64,000 bases of DNA from SIG565 sp045594065 (GTDB lineage: Bacteria; Bacillota; Clostridia; Oscillospirales; Acutalibacteraceae): NCBI GenBank assembly GCA_045594065.1, contig JAZNXU010000002.1, positions 11,411 through 75,410 of the forward strand. The letters run 5' to 3'. The notes below the pieces were generated by a model, which saw only the letters and a list, made by a program, of their open reading frames with translations, had not been told where the DNA came from and did not search any database. Made by a program: the position numbers and the translations under genes. Below are positions 35,404-43,772 of the stretch, piece by piece (the first letter of the stretch is position 1; the number at the start of each line of letters is the position of its first letter).

Positions 35404-35959
35404 TAAATATAAAGAAATTCTAAAAACGCGCCTTAAAGAGAATCGCTATTATCATTCGCTTTGTGTTGCCGATGAGGCTAAGCGACTCGCTATTAAATAC
35501 GGTGCTGACAGTGAAAAAGCCTACCTTGCAGGACTGCTTCACGATATTACCAAGAACACCGATAAAGATGAGCAGTTGCAAATGTTCAAAGATTTTGATA
35601 TAATTTTAGATAGGATAACAAAAAACAGTTTGAAATTATGGCACGCTGTAACAGGTGCGGCGTATATCGAAAATGTTTTAGGTATTAAAGATAGTGATGT
35701 TTTATCCGCCGTGAGATACCACACAACAGCGAAAAAGGATATGACTTTACTTGAAAAAATCCTCTATCTTGCAGATTTCACATCGGCTGACCGCGATTAT
35801 GATGATGTTGATATAATGCGTAAAAAGGTAGATGAATCACTAAGCAGCGCCATGCGCTATGCGCTGAGTTATACTATAACAGAGCTTGTAGAAAAACAAG
35901 CGCCAATACACCCAGATACTATGGCGGCATATAACCAAATTATGGAGGAAAAAGATTAA
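35393..35959 (+). CDS. yqeK: HD-domain protein YqeK (Ap4A hydrolase, symmetrical)
   Basis: This 188-residue HD-superfamily protein is of the YqeK type, which hydrolyses diadenosine tetraphosphate to two ADP. Metal-binding residues appear as H in RYYHSLCVADEAKRLA (~17-33), the HD pair in LAGLLHDITKN (~45-55), H in LWHAVTGAAY (~81), and YHTTAKKDMTLLEKILYLAD (~105-124). It overlaps nadD by 11 bp and rsfS by 1 bp; this nadD-yqeK-rsfS order is diagnostic. Confidence 0.93.
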   Translation: MDYNKYKEILKTRLKENRYYHSLCVADEAKRLAIKYGADSEKAYLAGLLHDITKNTDKDEQLQMFKDFDIILDRITKNSLKLWHAVTGAAYIENVLGIKDSDVLSAVRYHTTAKKDMTLLEKILYLADFTSADRDYDDVDIMRKKVDESLSSAMRYALSYTITELVEKQAPIHPDTMAAYNQIMEEKD

Positions 35960-36324
35960 TGGAATCTAAAGAGATATTAGCTGTAGCGGCAAACGCGCTG
36001 AATGAAAAAAAGGCGCTCGATTTAGCGGCACTGAGGGTAGATGACCTAACAGTACTTACCGAGTATTTCCTGCTGTGTACCGCAACCTCTTCTACACATG
36101 TAAGAGCGCTTGCTGATGAGGTCGAGTTTAAATTATCCGAAGCGGGAGTCAACCCCCACCATATCGAGGGTAAATCTACAGGCTGGATATTGCTCGATTA
36201 CGGCAGCGTTATAGTGCATGTTATGAGCAGGGAAGCCAGAGAGTTTTATAACCTAGATAAAATGTGGAGTGACGGCGAGCCCGCCGATTTAGGTAGCATA
36301 TTACTAAGCGAACAGGAGCAATAG
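35959..36324 (+). CDS. rsfS: Ribosome silencing factor RsfS
   Basis: This 121-residue protein binds L14 and blocks subunit joining in starvation. Motifs are LAALRVDDLTVLTEYFLLC (~21-39), STHVRALADEVE (~43), GWILLDYGSVIVHVMS (~75-90), and REFYNLDKMWSD with one residue variation. The length is standard. leuS starts 3 bases after the stop. Confidence 0.95.
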   Translation: MESKEILAVAANALNEKKALDLAALRVDDLTVLTEYFLLCTATSSTHVRALADEVEFKLSEAGVNPHHIEGKSTGWILLDYGSVIVHVMSREAREFYNLDKMWSDGEPADLGSILLSEQEQ

Positions 36325-36327
36325 TTT

Positions 36328-38733
36328 ATGAAATACAATTACAGTGAAATTGAAAAGAAATGGCAAAAAATATGGGACGATAACGGCACCTTTTATGCAA
36401 CTGAGGATTATTCAAAACCAAAATTCTTCGGCCTTGTAGAGTTCCCGTATCCGTCGGGTCAGGGTCTTCATGTAGGTCATCCGCGTTCCTATACAGCACT
36501 CGATATCGTAGCCCGTAAAAAAAGATTACAGGGCTTTAATGTGCTTTACCCTATGGGCTGGGATGCATTCGGTCTGCCAACAGAAAACTTTGCAATAAAA
36601 AATCACATTCATCCCGAAACAGTTACTAAGCAGAATATTGCCAACTTTAAAAAGCAGTTAAAATCTCTTGGTTTCTCGTTCGATTGGAGCAGAGAGGTTA
36701 ATACAACCGACCCATCTTACTATAAGTGGACTCAGTGGATTTTCTTACAGCTTTATAAAAATGGTCTTGCATATAAAAAGGAGATGTCGGTTAACTGGTG
36801 TACCTCCTGTAAGTGCGTTCTTGCTAACGAAGAGGTTGTTAACGGCGTTTGCGAGCGTTGCGGCAGTGAAGTTGTACATAAAGTAAAAAGCCAATGGATG
36901 CTTAAAATCACCGAGTATGCCGATAAGCTTTTAGACGGTCTTGAAACGGTTGATTTTATCGACCGTGTTAAAACACAGCAGCGCAACTGGATTGGTCGTT
37001 CTTACGGTACTCAGGTTAAATTCAATACCACAATTGGCGATGAGTTTGAAATTTACACCACCCGCGCCGATACTCTATTCGGTGTTACCTATATGGTAAT
37101 GTCACCCGAGCATCCCTTAATCGAAAAATGGGCGGATAAGATTGAGAATATCAGCGAGATTCGCGAATATCAAGCATCAGCCGCCAAGAAGTCCGACTTC
37201 GAGCGTACCGAGCTCGCTAAGGATAAAACTGGTGTAAGGCTCTGCGGAGTTAAAGCAATTAACCCCGTAAACAACACCGAAATCCCGATTTTCATTTCCG
37301 ATTATGTACTTATTTCTTACGGTACAGGCGCCATTATGGCAGTACCTGGTCACGATACCCGCGACTGGGAGTTTGCCAAGAAATTCGATTTACCGATTAT
37401 TGAGGTAGTTGCAGGCGGCGATGTTACTAAAGAGGCTTATACCGATTGCAACGAGGGTGTAATGGTAAATTCGGGCTTCCTTACAGGGCTTAGCGTTGAA
37501 GAGGCTAAAAAGGCAATGCAGAAGTGGCTTACTGAAAAAGAGCTCGGCTTTGTTAAAACCAACTTCAAACTGCGCGATTGGGTTTTCTCACGCCAGCGTT
37601 ATTGGGGCGAGCCTATTCCTATGGTTTGCTGCGAAAAGTGTGGCTATGTTCCGCTACCCGAGAGCGAGCTTCCGCTGTTACTGCCTAATGTAGACTCTTA
37701 CGAGCCCACCGATAACGGCGAATCACCCCTTGCTAAGATTACCGATTGGGTTAATACTAAGTGTCCTTGTTGCGGAGGTGACGCTAAGAGAGAAACCGAC
37801 ACAATGCCTCAGTGGGCAGGCTCTTCATGGTATTTCTTGCGTTATTGCGATCCGCATAACGATAATGCTCTCGCATCTAAAGAAGCGCTCGAGTATTGGG
37901 GACCGGTTGATTGGTATAACGGCGGTATGGAGCATACAACTCTCCACCTGCTTTACAGCCGCTTCTGGCATAAATTTCTTTATGATATCGGCGTAGTTCC
38001 TAATCCAGAGCCTTATGCTAAGCGTACGAGTCACGGTATGATTTTGGGCGAGAACGGCGAAAAAATGTCAAAATCTCGCGGTAATGTTGTTAACCCCGAT
38101 GATATAGTTCGCGATTACGGTGCCGACACTATGCGCCTTTATGAAATGTTTATAGGTGATTTTGAAAAGGCAGCGCCTTGGAGCTCAGCTTCCATTAAGG
38201 GCTGTAAGCGCTTCTTAGAGCGTGTATGGGCACTTTCAGAAATTATGACCGATGAAGACTGCTACCGCCCCGAAATTGAGACTGAAATGCATCGAACAAT
38301 CAAAAAGGTTACCGAGGATATCGAGGGTCTTAAAATGAATACCGCTATTGCGGCTATGATGGCTTTACTTAATGTGATTGCAGGTAGCGGCAAAATCACT
38401 AAGGGAGAATTAAAAACTCTTATTATTCTCTTAAATCCTTTTGCTCCGCATATTACCGAAGAAATGTGGGCGAATGCAGGCTTTGACGGAATGCTCAATC
38501 AAACTGCTTGGCCCGAATATGACGAGGCTAAGTGTGTTGACAGTGCCGTAGAAATCGTAGTACAGATTAACGGTAAAATCAGGGCTCGCATTAATGTTCC
38601 TGTTGATATTGCCGCCGATGATGCTATCGCACTCGCGAAGAACGAAGCGGCAGTTGCGGCAGAAATTGACGGCAAGAATATTATCAAAGAAATTTATATT
38701 CCCAAAAAGCTTATAAATATAGTAGTAAAATAA
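36328..38733 (+). CDS. leuS: Leucyl-tRNA synthetase
   Basis: This 801-residue class-I synthetase has the HIGH-type signature FPYPSGQGLHVGHPRSYTA (~41-59). It carries a zinc-type CxxC pair (CTSCKCV..CERCGSE, ~157-180), the CP1 editing domain (~220-415, TRADTLFGVTYMVMSPEHP, GTGAIMAVPGHDTRD), and KMSKS in GEKMSKSRGNVVNPDDI (~578). The anticodon-binding helices and the C-terminal domain follow (VVQINGKIRARINV). The length suits Firmicutes. The next gene, a lipoprotein pseudogene, begins 18 bases after the stop. Confidence 0.97.
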   Translation: MKYNYSEIEKKWQKIWDDNGTFYATEDYSKPKFFGLVEFPYPSGQGLHVGHPRSYTALDIVARKKRLQGFNVLYPMGWDAFGLPTENFAIKNHIHPETVTKQNIANFKKQLKSLGFSFDWSREVNTTDPSYYKWTQWIFLQLYKNGLAYKKEMSVNWCTSCKCVLANEEVVNGVCERCGSEVVHKVKSQWMLKITEYADKLLDGLETVDFIDRVKTQQRNWIGRSYGTQVKFNTTIGDEFEIYTTRADTLFGVTYMVMSPEHPLIEKWADKIENISEIREYQASAAKKSDFERTELAKDKTGVRLCGVKAINPVNNTEIPIFISDYVLISYGTGAIMAVPGHDTRDWEFAKKFDLPIIEVVAGGDVTKEAYTDCNEGVMVNSGFLTGLSVEEAKKAMQKWLTEKELGFVKTNFKLRDWVFSRQRYWGEPIPMVCCEKCGYVPLPESELPLLLPNVDSYEPTDNGESPLAKITDWVNTKCPCCGGDAKRETDTMPQWAGSSWYFLRYCDPHNDNALASKEALEYWGPVDWYNGGMEHTTLHLLYSRFWHKFLYDIGVVPNPEPYAKRTSHGMILGENGEKMSKSRGNVVNPDDIVRDYGADTMRLYEMFIGDFEKAAPWSSASIKGCKRFLERVWALSEIMTDEDCYRPEIETEMHRTIKKVTEDIEGLKMNTAIAAMMALLNVIAGSGKITKGELKTLIILLNPFAPHITEEMWANAGFDGMLNQTAWPEYDEAKCVDSAVEIVVQINGKIRARINVPVDIAADDAIALAKNEAAVAAEIDGKNIIKEIYIPKKLINIVVK

Positions 38734-38751
38734 ATTTTGGAGGTTAATAGT

Positions 38752-40071
38752 ATGAAGAAGAGGTATTTGAAAACAACAATTTCCCTCTTACTTTTAGTTG
38801 CTTTGGTAGCAACCGCTTTCGTAGGCTGTGGTGGCAAAGAGTAAAACGGAGGTACTGCAACTAACGGAAACAGCACAAGTCAAGGCGATGGCAGCAATAA
38901 AACCGAGGGTATACCTGCCGAAGTAGGTGCTACCGAAACCGAGTCTGCCCTTTCAAATACAGTAAAGCTTCTGCAAACTGAAAAAAAGCTTACTATAGGT
39001 TATATCGGCGGCTCCATAACACTTGGCACTTCGGCTTCTAACTATATGAGTAACAGTGACCTTAACAAAGAGGCAAACTTAATGAACTCGTGAGTTAACC
39101 GAATGTCAACCTATTTTGCCGAGCAATATCCCGATGCTACTATAGAAACCGTAAACGCAGGTATTTCTAATACCCAGACCAACTTCGGTATTTACCGTCT
39201 GTCTAAGCATTTAATGAACACCGACGGTCACGATATGCCCGACCTTGTGTTTGTTGAGTTCACTACTAACGACTGGATTAGCGGCGACGACCTTAAAATT
39301 GAAATTGAGTCATTAATCCGTAATATATACGCGGCTAATCCCTATGCCGAAATAGTTGTGATTTCTACAAATGTAAATTCTGCTAACAGCTCTCGCAAGC
39401 TTTACCGCGAGATTTGCACTAAATATGGTATTCCGTATGTAGATGTCGGCACCAGACTACGCAGCTCTATCCGTGAAAAATTTGGTACTACAAGCGAAAA
39501 CGGCCCATATTTCTACACTGTTGATAACCTTCACCCGAGTGCTGAGGGATATAAGGTTTATACCGATTTAATCATTGAAACTATCGAGCCGCTGCTTAAA
39601 GTGGAACTTAAGAGTAAAAAGATTTATAATAATTATGAAAATCTGCGCAAGCCTGTTTGCAGTAATTTAATAACCAACCCGAAAATCACACAGATTAAGA
39701 ATTTAACCGCAACCGGTAACGCAAAGCTCATAGAAGAGCCCCTTACTACAAATTTTTACGGCACCGATTTAACCGTTGATACCGTGCCTGTTGTAGATGC
39801 GTATCTTGAAATGAACACTGGTAGTACCGTAAAACACAGCTTCAGCGGCAATACCTTTGGTCTGCTTGTGGGCTTTACCAAAAACGCCTTTAAGGTTCGT
39901 TACAGAATAGATGGAGGCGAGTGGCAGACCTACGAAGTCACTTCGCACCTATATGAACATACTCAGGTTAAAATACTTGAGCATACCTTATCAGATGGTG
40001 CACATACCGTTGAAATTGAAGCTCAATCAGACGGCTTCCGTTTAGGCGCTGTTCTTACCAACGAAAAATAA
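38752..40071 (+). pseudogene. SGNH/GDSL-esterase lipoprotein with two in-frame stops
   Basis: From the ATG at 38752 (GGAGG upstream) the frame encodes a lipoprotein signal (lipobox FVGC), then TAA at 38842 (codon 31), and TGA at 39091 (codon 114), with no frameshift. The rest is intact to 40071 and closely follows the whole paralogue at 45756-47048: GYIGGSIT with the nucleophile Ser, EFTTNDWISGDDLK, DNLHPSAEGYK with the catalytic Asp/His, and the C-terminal beta-sandwich. The TGA replaces a Trp present in the paralogue. Other genes here use TGA as stop, so ordinary pseudogenisation is likeliest. A terminator follows. Confidence 0.85.
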
Positions 40072-40082
40072 GAATGAATTTT

Positions 40083-40115
40083 CCCTGCGGCTAATAATTA
40101 CCGCAGGGTATTTTT
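40083..40115 (+). terminator. Terminator after the SGNH pseudogene
   Basis: An 8-bp stem CCCTGCGG/CCGCAGGG (40083-40090 with 40101-40108) is followed by TATTTTTTC. Confidence 0.85.
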
Positions 40116-40147
40116 TCAAAAAATAACGGAAATAATAAAGAAAAGTG

Positions 40148-40176
40148 TTGACAAGCCGCTATATTAGTGGTAAAAT
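40148..40176 (+). promoter_or_regulatory. Promoter of tRNA-Lys
   Basis: -35 TTGACA (40148-40153) and -10 TAAAAT (40171-40176), 17 bases apart, lie 19 bases before the tRNA 5' end. Confidence 0.85.
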
Positions 40177-40195
40177 ATTTAGGCTTTCAAAAAAT

Positions 40196-40271
40196 GATCC
40201 ATTAGCTCAGCTGGCAGAGCACTTGACTTTTAATCAAGGTGTCCGGAGTTCGAATCTCCGATGGGTCACCA
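40196..40271 (+). tRNA. tRNA-Lys (anticodon TTT)
   Basis: This 76-nt cloverleaf has acceptor GATCCAT with ATGGGTC (one G-U), discriminator A and an encoded CCA, D-stem GCTC/GAGC, anticodon stem CTTGA/TCAAG with loop CTTTTAA (anticodon TTT, Lys), and T-arm CGGAGTTCGAATCTCCG. It has its own promoter and an immediately following terminator. Confidence 0.96.
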
Positions 40272-40335
40272 AAATCCCAAATTACCGCAACGCGGCGATT
40301 TGGGATTTTTTGATGCAATCAAACGGAGAAATGAA
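40264..40335 (+). repeat. 72-bp direct repeat, copy 1 (tRNA tail + terminator)
   Basis: This copy runs from the last 8 bases of tRNA-Lys (GGTCACCA) through its terminator to GGAGAAATGAA. It matches copy 2 exactly 200 bp downstream with only two differences (40296 C/T and 40331 A/T). It contains the tRNA terminator at 40271-40311: a 12-bp AAAATCCCAAAT/ATTTGGGATTTT stem with an inner CCGC/GCGG hairpin. Confidence 0.9.
40271..40311 (+). terminator. Terminator of tRNA-Lys
   Basis: The stem 40271-40282 pairs with 40298-40309. An inner CCGC/GCGG stem (40285-40288 with 40292-40295) stacks on it, and the outer arm ends in a T-run. A second copy lies at 40471-40511. Confidence 0.88.
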
Positions 40336-40463
40336 CTCCGCAGTAGTTCGTCGAAGCAGCCGCGAGTGTCGAACTCGCGGACTGTGAAGTCTCGAGCAGT
40401 GAAGTTTTTTCGCAACCGCCCGAGGCGGTCGATAAAACAAGTAGCGCAGAGTATCTCAAAAAA
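40336..40463. other. Spacer between the direct repeats, two hairpins
   Basis: These 128 bp carry no convincing ORF. They hold CCGCGAGT/ACTCGCGG (40360-40382 area, loop GTCGA) and CCGCC-CGA-GGCGG (40416-40430 area). The GC-rich palindromes differ in composition from the AT-rich surroundings and look like the remains of an inserted element or a structured RNA. Confidence 0.5.
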
Positions 40464-40535
40464 GGTCACCAAAATCCCAAATTACCGCAACGCGGTGATT
40501 TGGGATTTTTTGATGCAATCAAACGGAGAATTGAA
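40464..40535 (+). repeat. 72-bp direct repeat, copy 2
   Basis: This is the second copy of the tRNA tail plus terminator, offset exactly 200 bp from copy 1. Upstream of its GGTCACCA there is no tRNA body, only AAAA, so the copied unit starts inside the tRNA. Confidence 0.9.
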
Positions 40536-40548
40536 GTCCTCGTATAAA

Positions 40549-40584
40549 GTGAAAAAGCAACCGAAAGCTCGGTTGCTTTTTCAC
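40549..40584. terminator. 16-bp perfect hairpin at the DUF378 gene end
   Basis: A perfect stem 40549-40564/40569-40584 with loop AAGC includes T5/A5 tracts within the arms. It overlaps the stop codon region of the minus-strand DUF378 gene and can stop transcription from either side. Confidence 0.8.
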
Positions 40585-40790
40585 TAATCGGAAATAACTG
40601 AATTTCGCTCTCTGAAAAGTAAGGATATACACCAAATACCTGCCAGAGCTACAACTGTGTAAATAATTCTTGCAACTATCGAAGCGCTTGAGCCGCAAAT
40701 CCAAGCTACCGTGTCGAATTGGAATAATCCGATACCGCCCCAGTTAAGAGCACCGATAATTACGAGAATAAGACAAATTCGGTCTAACAT
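40584..40790 (-). CDS. DUF378 family small membrane protein
   Basis: This ~68-residue protein has two membrane helices. It begins MLDRICLILVIIGALNWGG, with the conserved A-L-N-W-G-G of DUF378 (YuzA-like) proteins, then GLFQFDTVAWICG, and a second hydrophobic helix ending before a charged tail. The function is unknown. I set the start at the ATG at 40790, 9 bases after AAGGAG; the frame extends further upstream but into the neighbouring terminator region without a ribosome binding site. Confidence 0.82.
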   Translation of the reverse strand: MLDRICLILVIIGALNWGGIGLFQFDTVAWICGSSASIVARIIYTVVALAGIWCISLLFRERNSVISD

Positions 40791-40852
40791 CAAAATCAAC
40801 TCCTTTGTGTATTTAGTTTTAACAACTATAATGGTTTTTATACTTAGCTTTC

Positions 40853-40882
40853 GAAAAAAAGAGTGCCCCTGTTGGGACACTC
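40853..40882 (-). terminator. Terminator of the SASP gene
   Basis: The stem is GAGTG-CCC with GGG-A-CACTC (40861-40868 with 40874-40882); read on the minus strand it is followed by seven T (40854-40860). Confidence 0.8.
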
Positions 40883-40903
40883 CTTTTTCTGCATTGGATT
40901 TAA

Positions 40904-41092
40904 CTATTTCATGCTGTTCTCGTAAGATTCGATCATCTTTTTAACCATCTGACCACCGATAGATCCGGCCTGCTTAGAGGTAAGGTCACCGTTGTAACCC
41001 TGCTTAAGATTTACGCCTACTTCGTTAGCAGCTTCCATCTTAAAACGGTTGAGAGCTTCTTTAGCCTCGGGTACTACATTTTTCTTAGACAT
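40904..41092 (-). CDS. Alpha/beta-type small acid-soluble spore protein
   Basis: This ~62-residue SASP coats and protects spore DNA in the forespore. Family hallmarks are EAKEALNRFKMEAANEVGV (~8-26), the GPR-protease-type region around NEVGVNLKQGYNGDLTSKQ, and SIGGQMVKKMIESYE at the end. The start at 41092 follows AAGGGG by 8 bases; a GTG three codons upstream would overlap that site. Expression is expected under the late forespore factor sigma-G, though I could not confidently place a sigma-G promoter. It has its own terminator. Confidence 0.93.
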   Translation of the reverse strand: MSKKNVVPEAKEALNRFKMEAANEVGVNLKQGYNGDLTSKQAGSIGGQMVKKMIESYENSMK

Positions 41093-41179
41093 CGTATTCA
41101 CCCCTTAATTTTGAATTTTATTGCGTTTGTAATATTATTTTGAGAAAAATATTTCATTTTATAAAAGGTAAAATAAAGC

Positions 41180-41217
41180 AAAAAACTGCATTCAAATAAA
41201 AATGAATACAGTTTTTT
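41180..41217 (-). terminator. Terminator of the GH95 gene
   Basis: The hairpin AAAAACTG-C-ATTCA with TGAAT-A-CAGTTTTT (41181-41194 with 41203-41216) is flanked by T-runs on both strands. It lies 116 bp beyond the minus-strand GH95 stop; the rest of this gap holds nothing recognisable. Confidence 0.7.
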
Positions 41218-41332
41218 ATAATTAAATTATTTTGATTTTAACGGGAAAGTTATTTTCTGTTTAAGCGGGGAAGTTCCAACCTGAGATTTTACTCGACCGG
41301 ATTTGTTATATCACATTCCGTGACATAATAAT

Positions 41333-43603
41333 CTAGAAGCGTATAAATTCAGTATTACCTTGAGGAGCGCTAACAGTGTATTCTTTACCCTCGCAAACTA
41401 GCGTTGCCTTTTCTTCAAAGCCTAAAACCACAGAAATTTCGGTGGCTTTACCATTTTCCCATTTAACACTAACAGTGTGACCTCCTGGAATTTTAATACC
41501 GCGAAGGTAGCCGTCTTTCCAAGCGGCAGGCAGGGCGGGGAGAATGTGTGCCTTTTCGTCGTAATAACCCACAATTGCTTCAACCACAGCTGCAACTCCT
41601 CCGAAGTTTCCGTCAATCTGGAAAATTCTCGGCGGATGCAGGTCGAGAAGGGTTTCGGCTGCAAATTCCTTAATGAGCGATGTGTAATGCTCATAGAAAT
41701 CGGCTGGTCTCTTTATTCTGGCATACAAGCAAGCGCACCACGCTCTGCTCCAGCCTGTATGACCGCCACCATGCTTCATTCGGTATTCGAGTGAACGAAT
41801 AGCTGCATTATACTGTTCTTTACGAGTTTCGGGGGTGAAAAGATTTGAGGGATACAGTCCGTAAAGGTGAGATAAGTGCCTGTGTCCCGCTTCTCGCTCA
41901 GGATATTCCTTATCCCATTCCATAAGTCTGCCGTCTGAGCCTATTTTAAATTCGGGCAGGTTATCGATTATCTCTTGCCAGCGTTCAATTTTTTGTGAAT
42001 CAACACCTAAAATTTTTGCGGTCTTAATTGCATAATTAAGGCTATCAAATATAAGTTGAATGTCCATTGAAGCATCGGTGCAGATGCCAACGGGCAACGA
42101 GGGCTGATCGGCTATGGGACACTCAGGTGAATAACTCGGGCAAATATGGTAAATACCCTCTTCGTCTTTTTCGAGAAAATCCTCATAGAACTCAGCTACC
42201 TGAACGAAATAATCATATGCCTCGTTCTTTAAAAATTCTTTATCACCTGAATATATATAATGCCACCATATATGCTGAGCCAGCCATGCGGCGGCACCTG
42301 TCCATGCAGTCCAGCCATATGAGCCGCAGTGCTTACCCCAAATATCAGTGGAAAGCGGATAATGAATTCCGCGGCACCCAAACAAATTTTGAGCACTTTC
42401 CTTACCCGCATCTTTAACTGAGTTAAGGTATTTTATAAGTCCTTTAGCAGCCTCGGGCATATTTATTGATTCGGCTGCCCAATAGTTCATTTCTAAATTA
42501 ACATCAAGGTGGTAGTCGCTGTCCCATGCGGGTTGAAGCATATTATTCCATTTGCCTTGCAGATGTGTGGGCAACTCACCGTTAAGGGTGGCAGATACCA
42601 TCAAGTAACGACCAAAATCAAAGTACATTTCGCAAACAGCATTATCGTCTGCGCCGTCTTTCATTTTCTTTACGCGCTCGCTTGTGGTAAGTGTGTTAAG
42701 CGCCGAATTTTTACCACCTAAATCTAATTTAACGCGGTTCATAATATTGCTAAATTTAGCAATATGCTGCTCTTTTGCTGCTTGCCAGTCTTCGGGTATA
42801 TTGCAGGTATTGTCATCTAATATAAGCTCGGCACTATCGCGTGAGGTTGCAATATTTACAACGGCGTAAACATAAGTAGCGTCAGTGATTTTTATACCGT
42901 CTTCGCTTTGAGCCACTGTACCGTCGGTTTTATATACAAGCTTATTTTGAAATCTTTGGGTATCTGTGCCGTTTTTGTCGGTCAAAATACCCTCAAGAAT
43001 CAGGGCGTTATCCTCAAAAGAAAGCGGGGAGAGCTTGCAGCAATCGTCATTGCATTTTCTCGGAGCCACAAAGCAGGAATACTCGGGCATTCTTGTAAGT
43101 GTTAACTCACCTGAAAATTTATCATTCGCCGTCCATTCGAAACTTAAAAGACCGCTTTCACTGTTTGCAAAGTAACGGCTTGTTACTTCTACACCGTCAA
43201 TTTCGCGTTTAATAGATGCAATACCGTCTGTGAGATTCAGGCGCCGCTCAATATATTTGTTGCTTTCACAGGTGTAGCTGAAATTAACTTCACCTGCCAT
43301 TGCGGGACGCTGCAGGGTTTGAGGATTTTCTAATTGAAGTCCTATATCACCCGAAAATAAGAAATTGGTAAAAAGCGCACCCTCATAAGTTTTGCCGTCT
43401 TTAAACAGTTTACGCACAAAGGGCAGATATTTGGCATTTTTGTTTGCCGTGCGCTCTTTTATGCCTGCTTCATACAGCCATTCGTGATTCATAGTTATTG
43501 CGTCAATATTCTCATTTTCCTGTATCATAGCGGCAAGTCTGCCATTACCTATGGGCAGGCCGTTAATCCATTCGTTTGCAGGTGAGGTGTAATAAAATTC
43601 CAT
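41333..43603 (-). CDS. GH95 alpha-L-fucosidase
   Basis: This 756-residue glycoside hydrolase of family 95, an inverting alpha-1,2-L-fucosidase family (some members act on galactose), begins YYTSPANEWINGLPIGNGRLAAM, the family's N-terminal signature. The (alpha/alpha)6 catalytic barrel has DVNLEMNYWAAESIN (~384, with the Asn of the catalytic site), TAWTGAAAWLAQHIWWHY (~433), and HRHLSHLYGLYPSN (~570), IDGNFGGVAAVVEA (~666). There is no signal peptide, so it acts inside the cell on imported oligosaccharides. It is divergent from the esterase operon, 169 bp away, and a good ribosome binding site (GGAGG) precedes the ATG. Confidence 0.92.
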   Translation of the reverse strand: MEFYYTSPANEWINGLPIGNGRLAAMIQENENIDAITMNHEWLYEAGIKERTANKNAKYLPFVRKLFKDGKTYEGALFTNFLFSGDIGLQLENPQTLQRPAMAGEVNFSYTCESNKYIERRLNLTDGIASIKREIDGVEVTSRYFANSESGLLSFEWTANDKFSGELTLTRMPEYSCFVAPRKCNDDCCKLSPLSFEDNALILEGILTDKNGTDTQRFQNKLVYKTDGTVAQSEDGIKITDATYVYAVVNIATSRDSAELILDDNTCNIPEDWQAAKEQHIAKFSNIMNRVKLDLGGKNSALNTLTTSERVKKMKDGADDNAVCEMYFDFGRYLMVSATLNGELPTHLQGKWNNMLQPAWDSDYHLDVNLEMNYWAAESINMPEAAKGLIKYLNSVKDAGKESAQNLFGCRGIHYPLSTDIWGKHCGSYGWTAWTGAAAWLAQHIWWHYIYSGDKEFLKNEAYDYFVQVAEFYEDFLEKDEEGIYHICPSYSPECPIADQPSLPVGICTDASMDIQLIFDSLNYAIKTAKILGVDSQKIERWQEIIDNLPEFKIGSDGRLMEWDKEYPEREAGHRHLSHLYGLYPSNLFTPETRKEQYNAAIRSLEYRMKHGGGHTGWSRAWCACLYARIKRPADFYEHYTSLIKEFAAETLLDLHPPRIFQIDGNFGGVAAVVEAIVGYYDEKAHILPALPAAWKDGYLRGIKIPGGHTVSVKWENGKATEISVVLGFEEKATLVCEGKEYTVSAPQGNTEFIRF

Positions 43604-43714
43604 AATATCCTCCTAATATACATTATTTAAATACAGTTTATCATAATGTACCGACTTTTTCTAGTAGAAAAATACAAAATATTTATCAGATATTCGCATT
43701 GTTTTTAGGCAGCG

Positions 43715-43743
43715 TTGACAATTAAAAAGGAGAGGATTATAAT
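43715..43743 (+). promoter_or_regulatory. Consensus promoter of the esterase operon
   Basis: Perfect -35 TTGACA (43715-43720) and -10 TATAAT (43738-43743) with 17-base spacing lie 29 bases upstream of the first SGNH gene. No operator repeat stands out. Confidence 0.88.
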
Positions 43744-43772
43744 TAGGGAAAAGAGCTTTGGAGGTTTAAATT

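Noticed and set aside
38752..39100. TGA read as Trp (alternative genetic code or selenocysteine) in the SGNH gene
   Set aside because: A TAA stop is also present in the same gene, other genes here end in TGA, and no selenocysteine-type hairpin was evident; pseudogenisation is simpler.
40145..40587. ORFs of 80-108 codons across tRNA-Lys and the repeats
   Set aside because: They read through a tRNA and two copies of its terminator; no ribosome binding site, and the two repeat copies yield the same peptide by chance.
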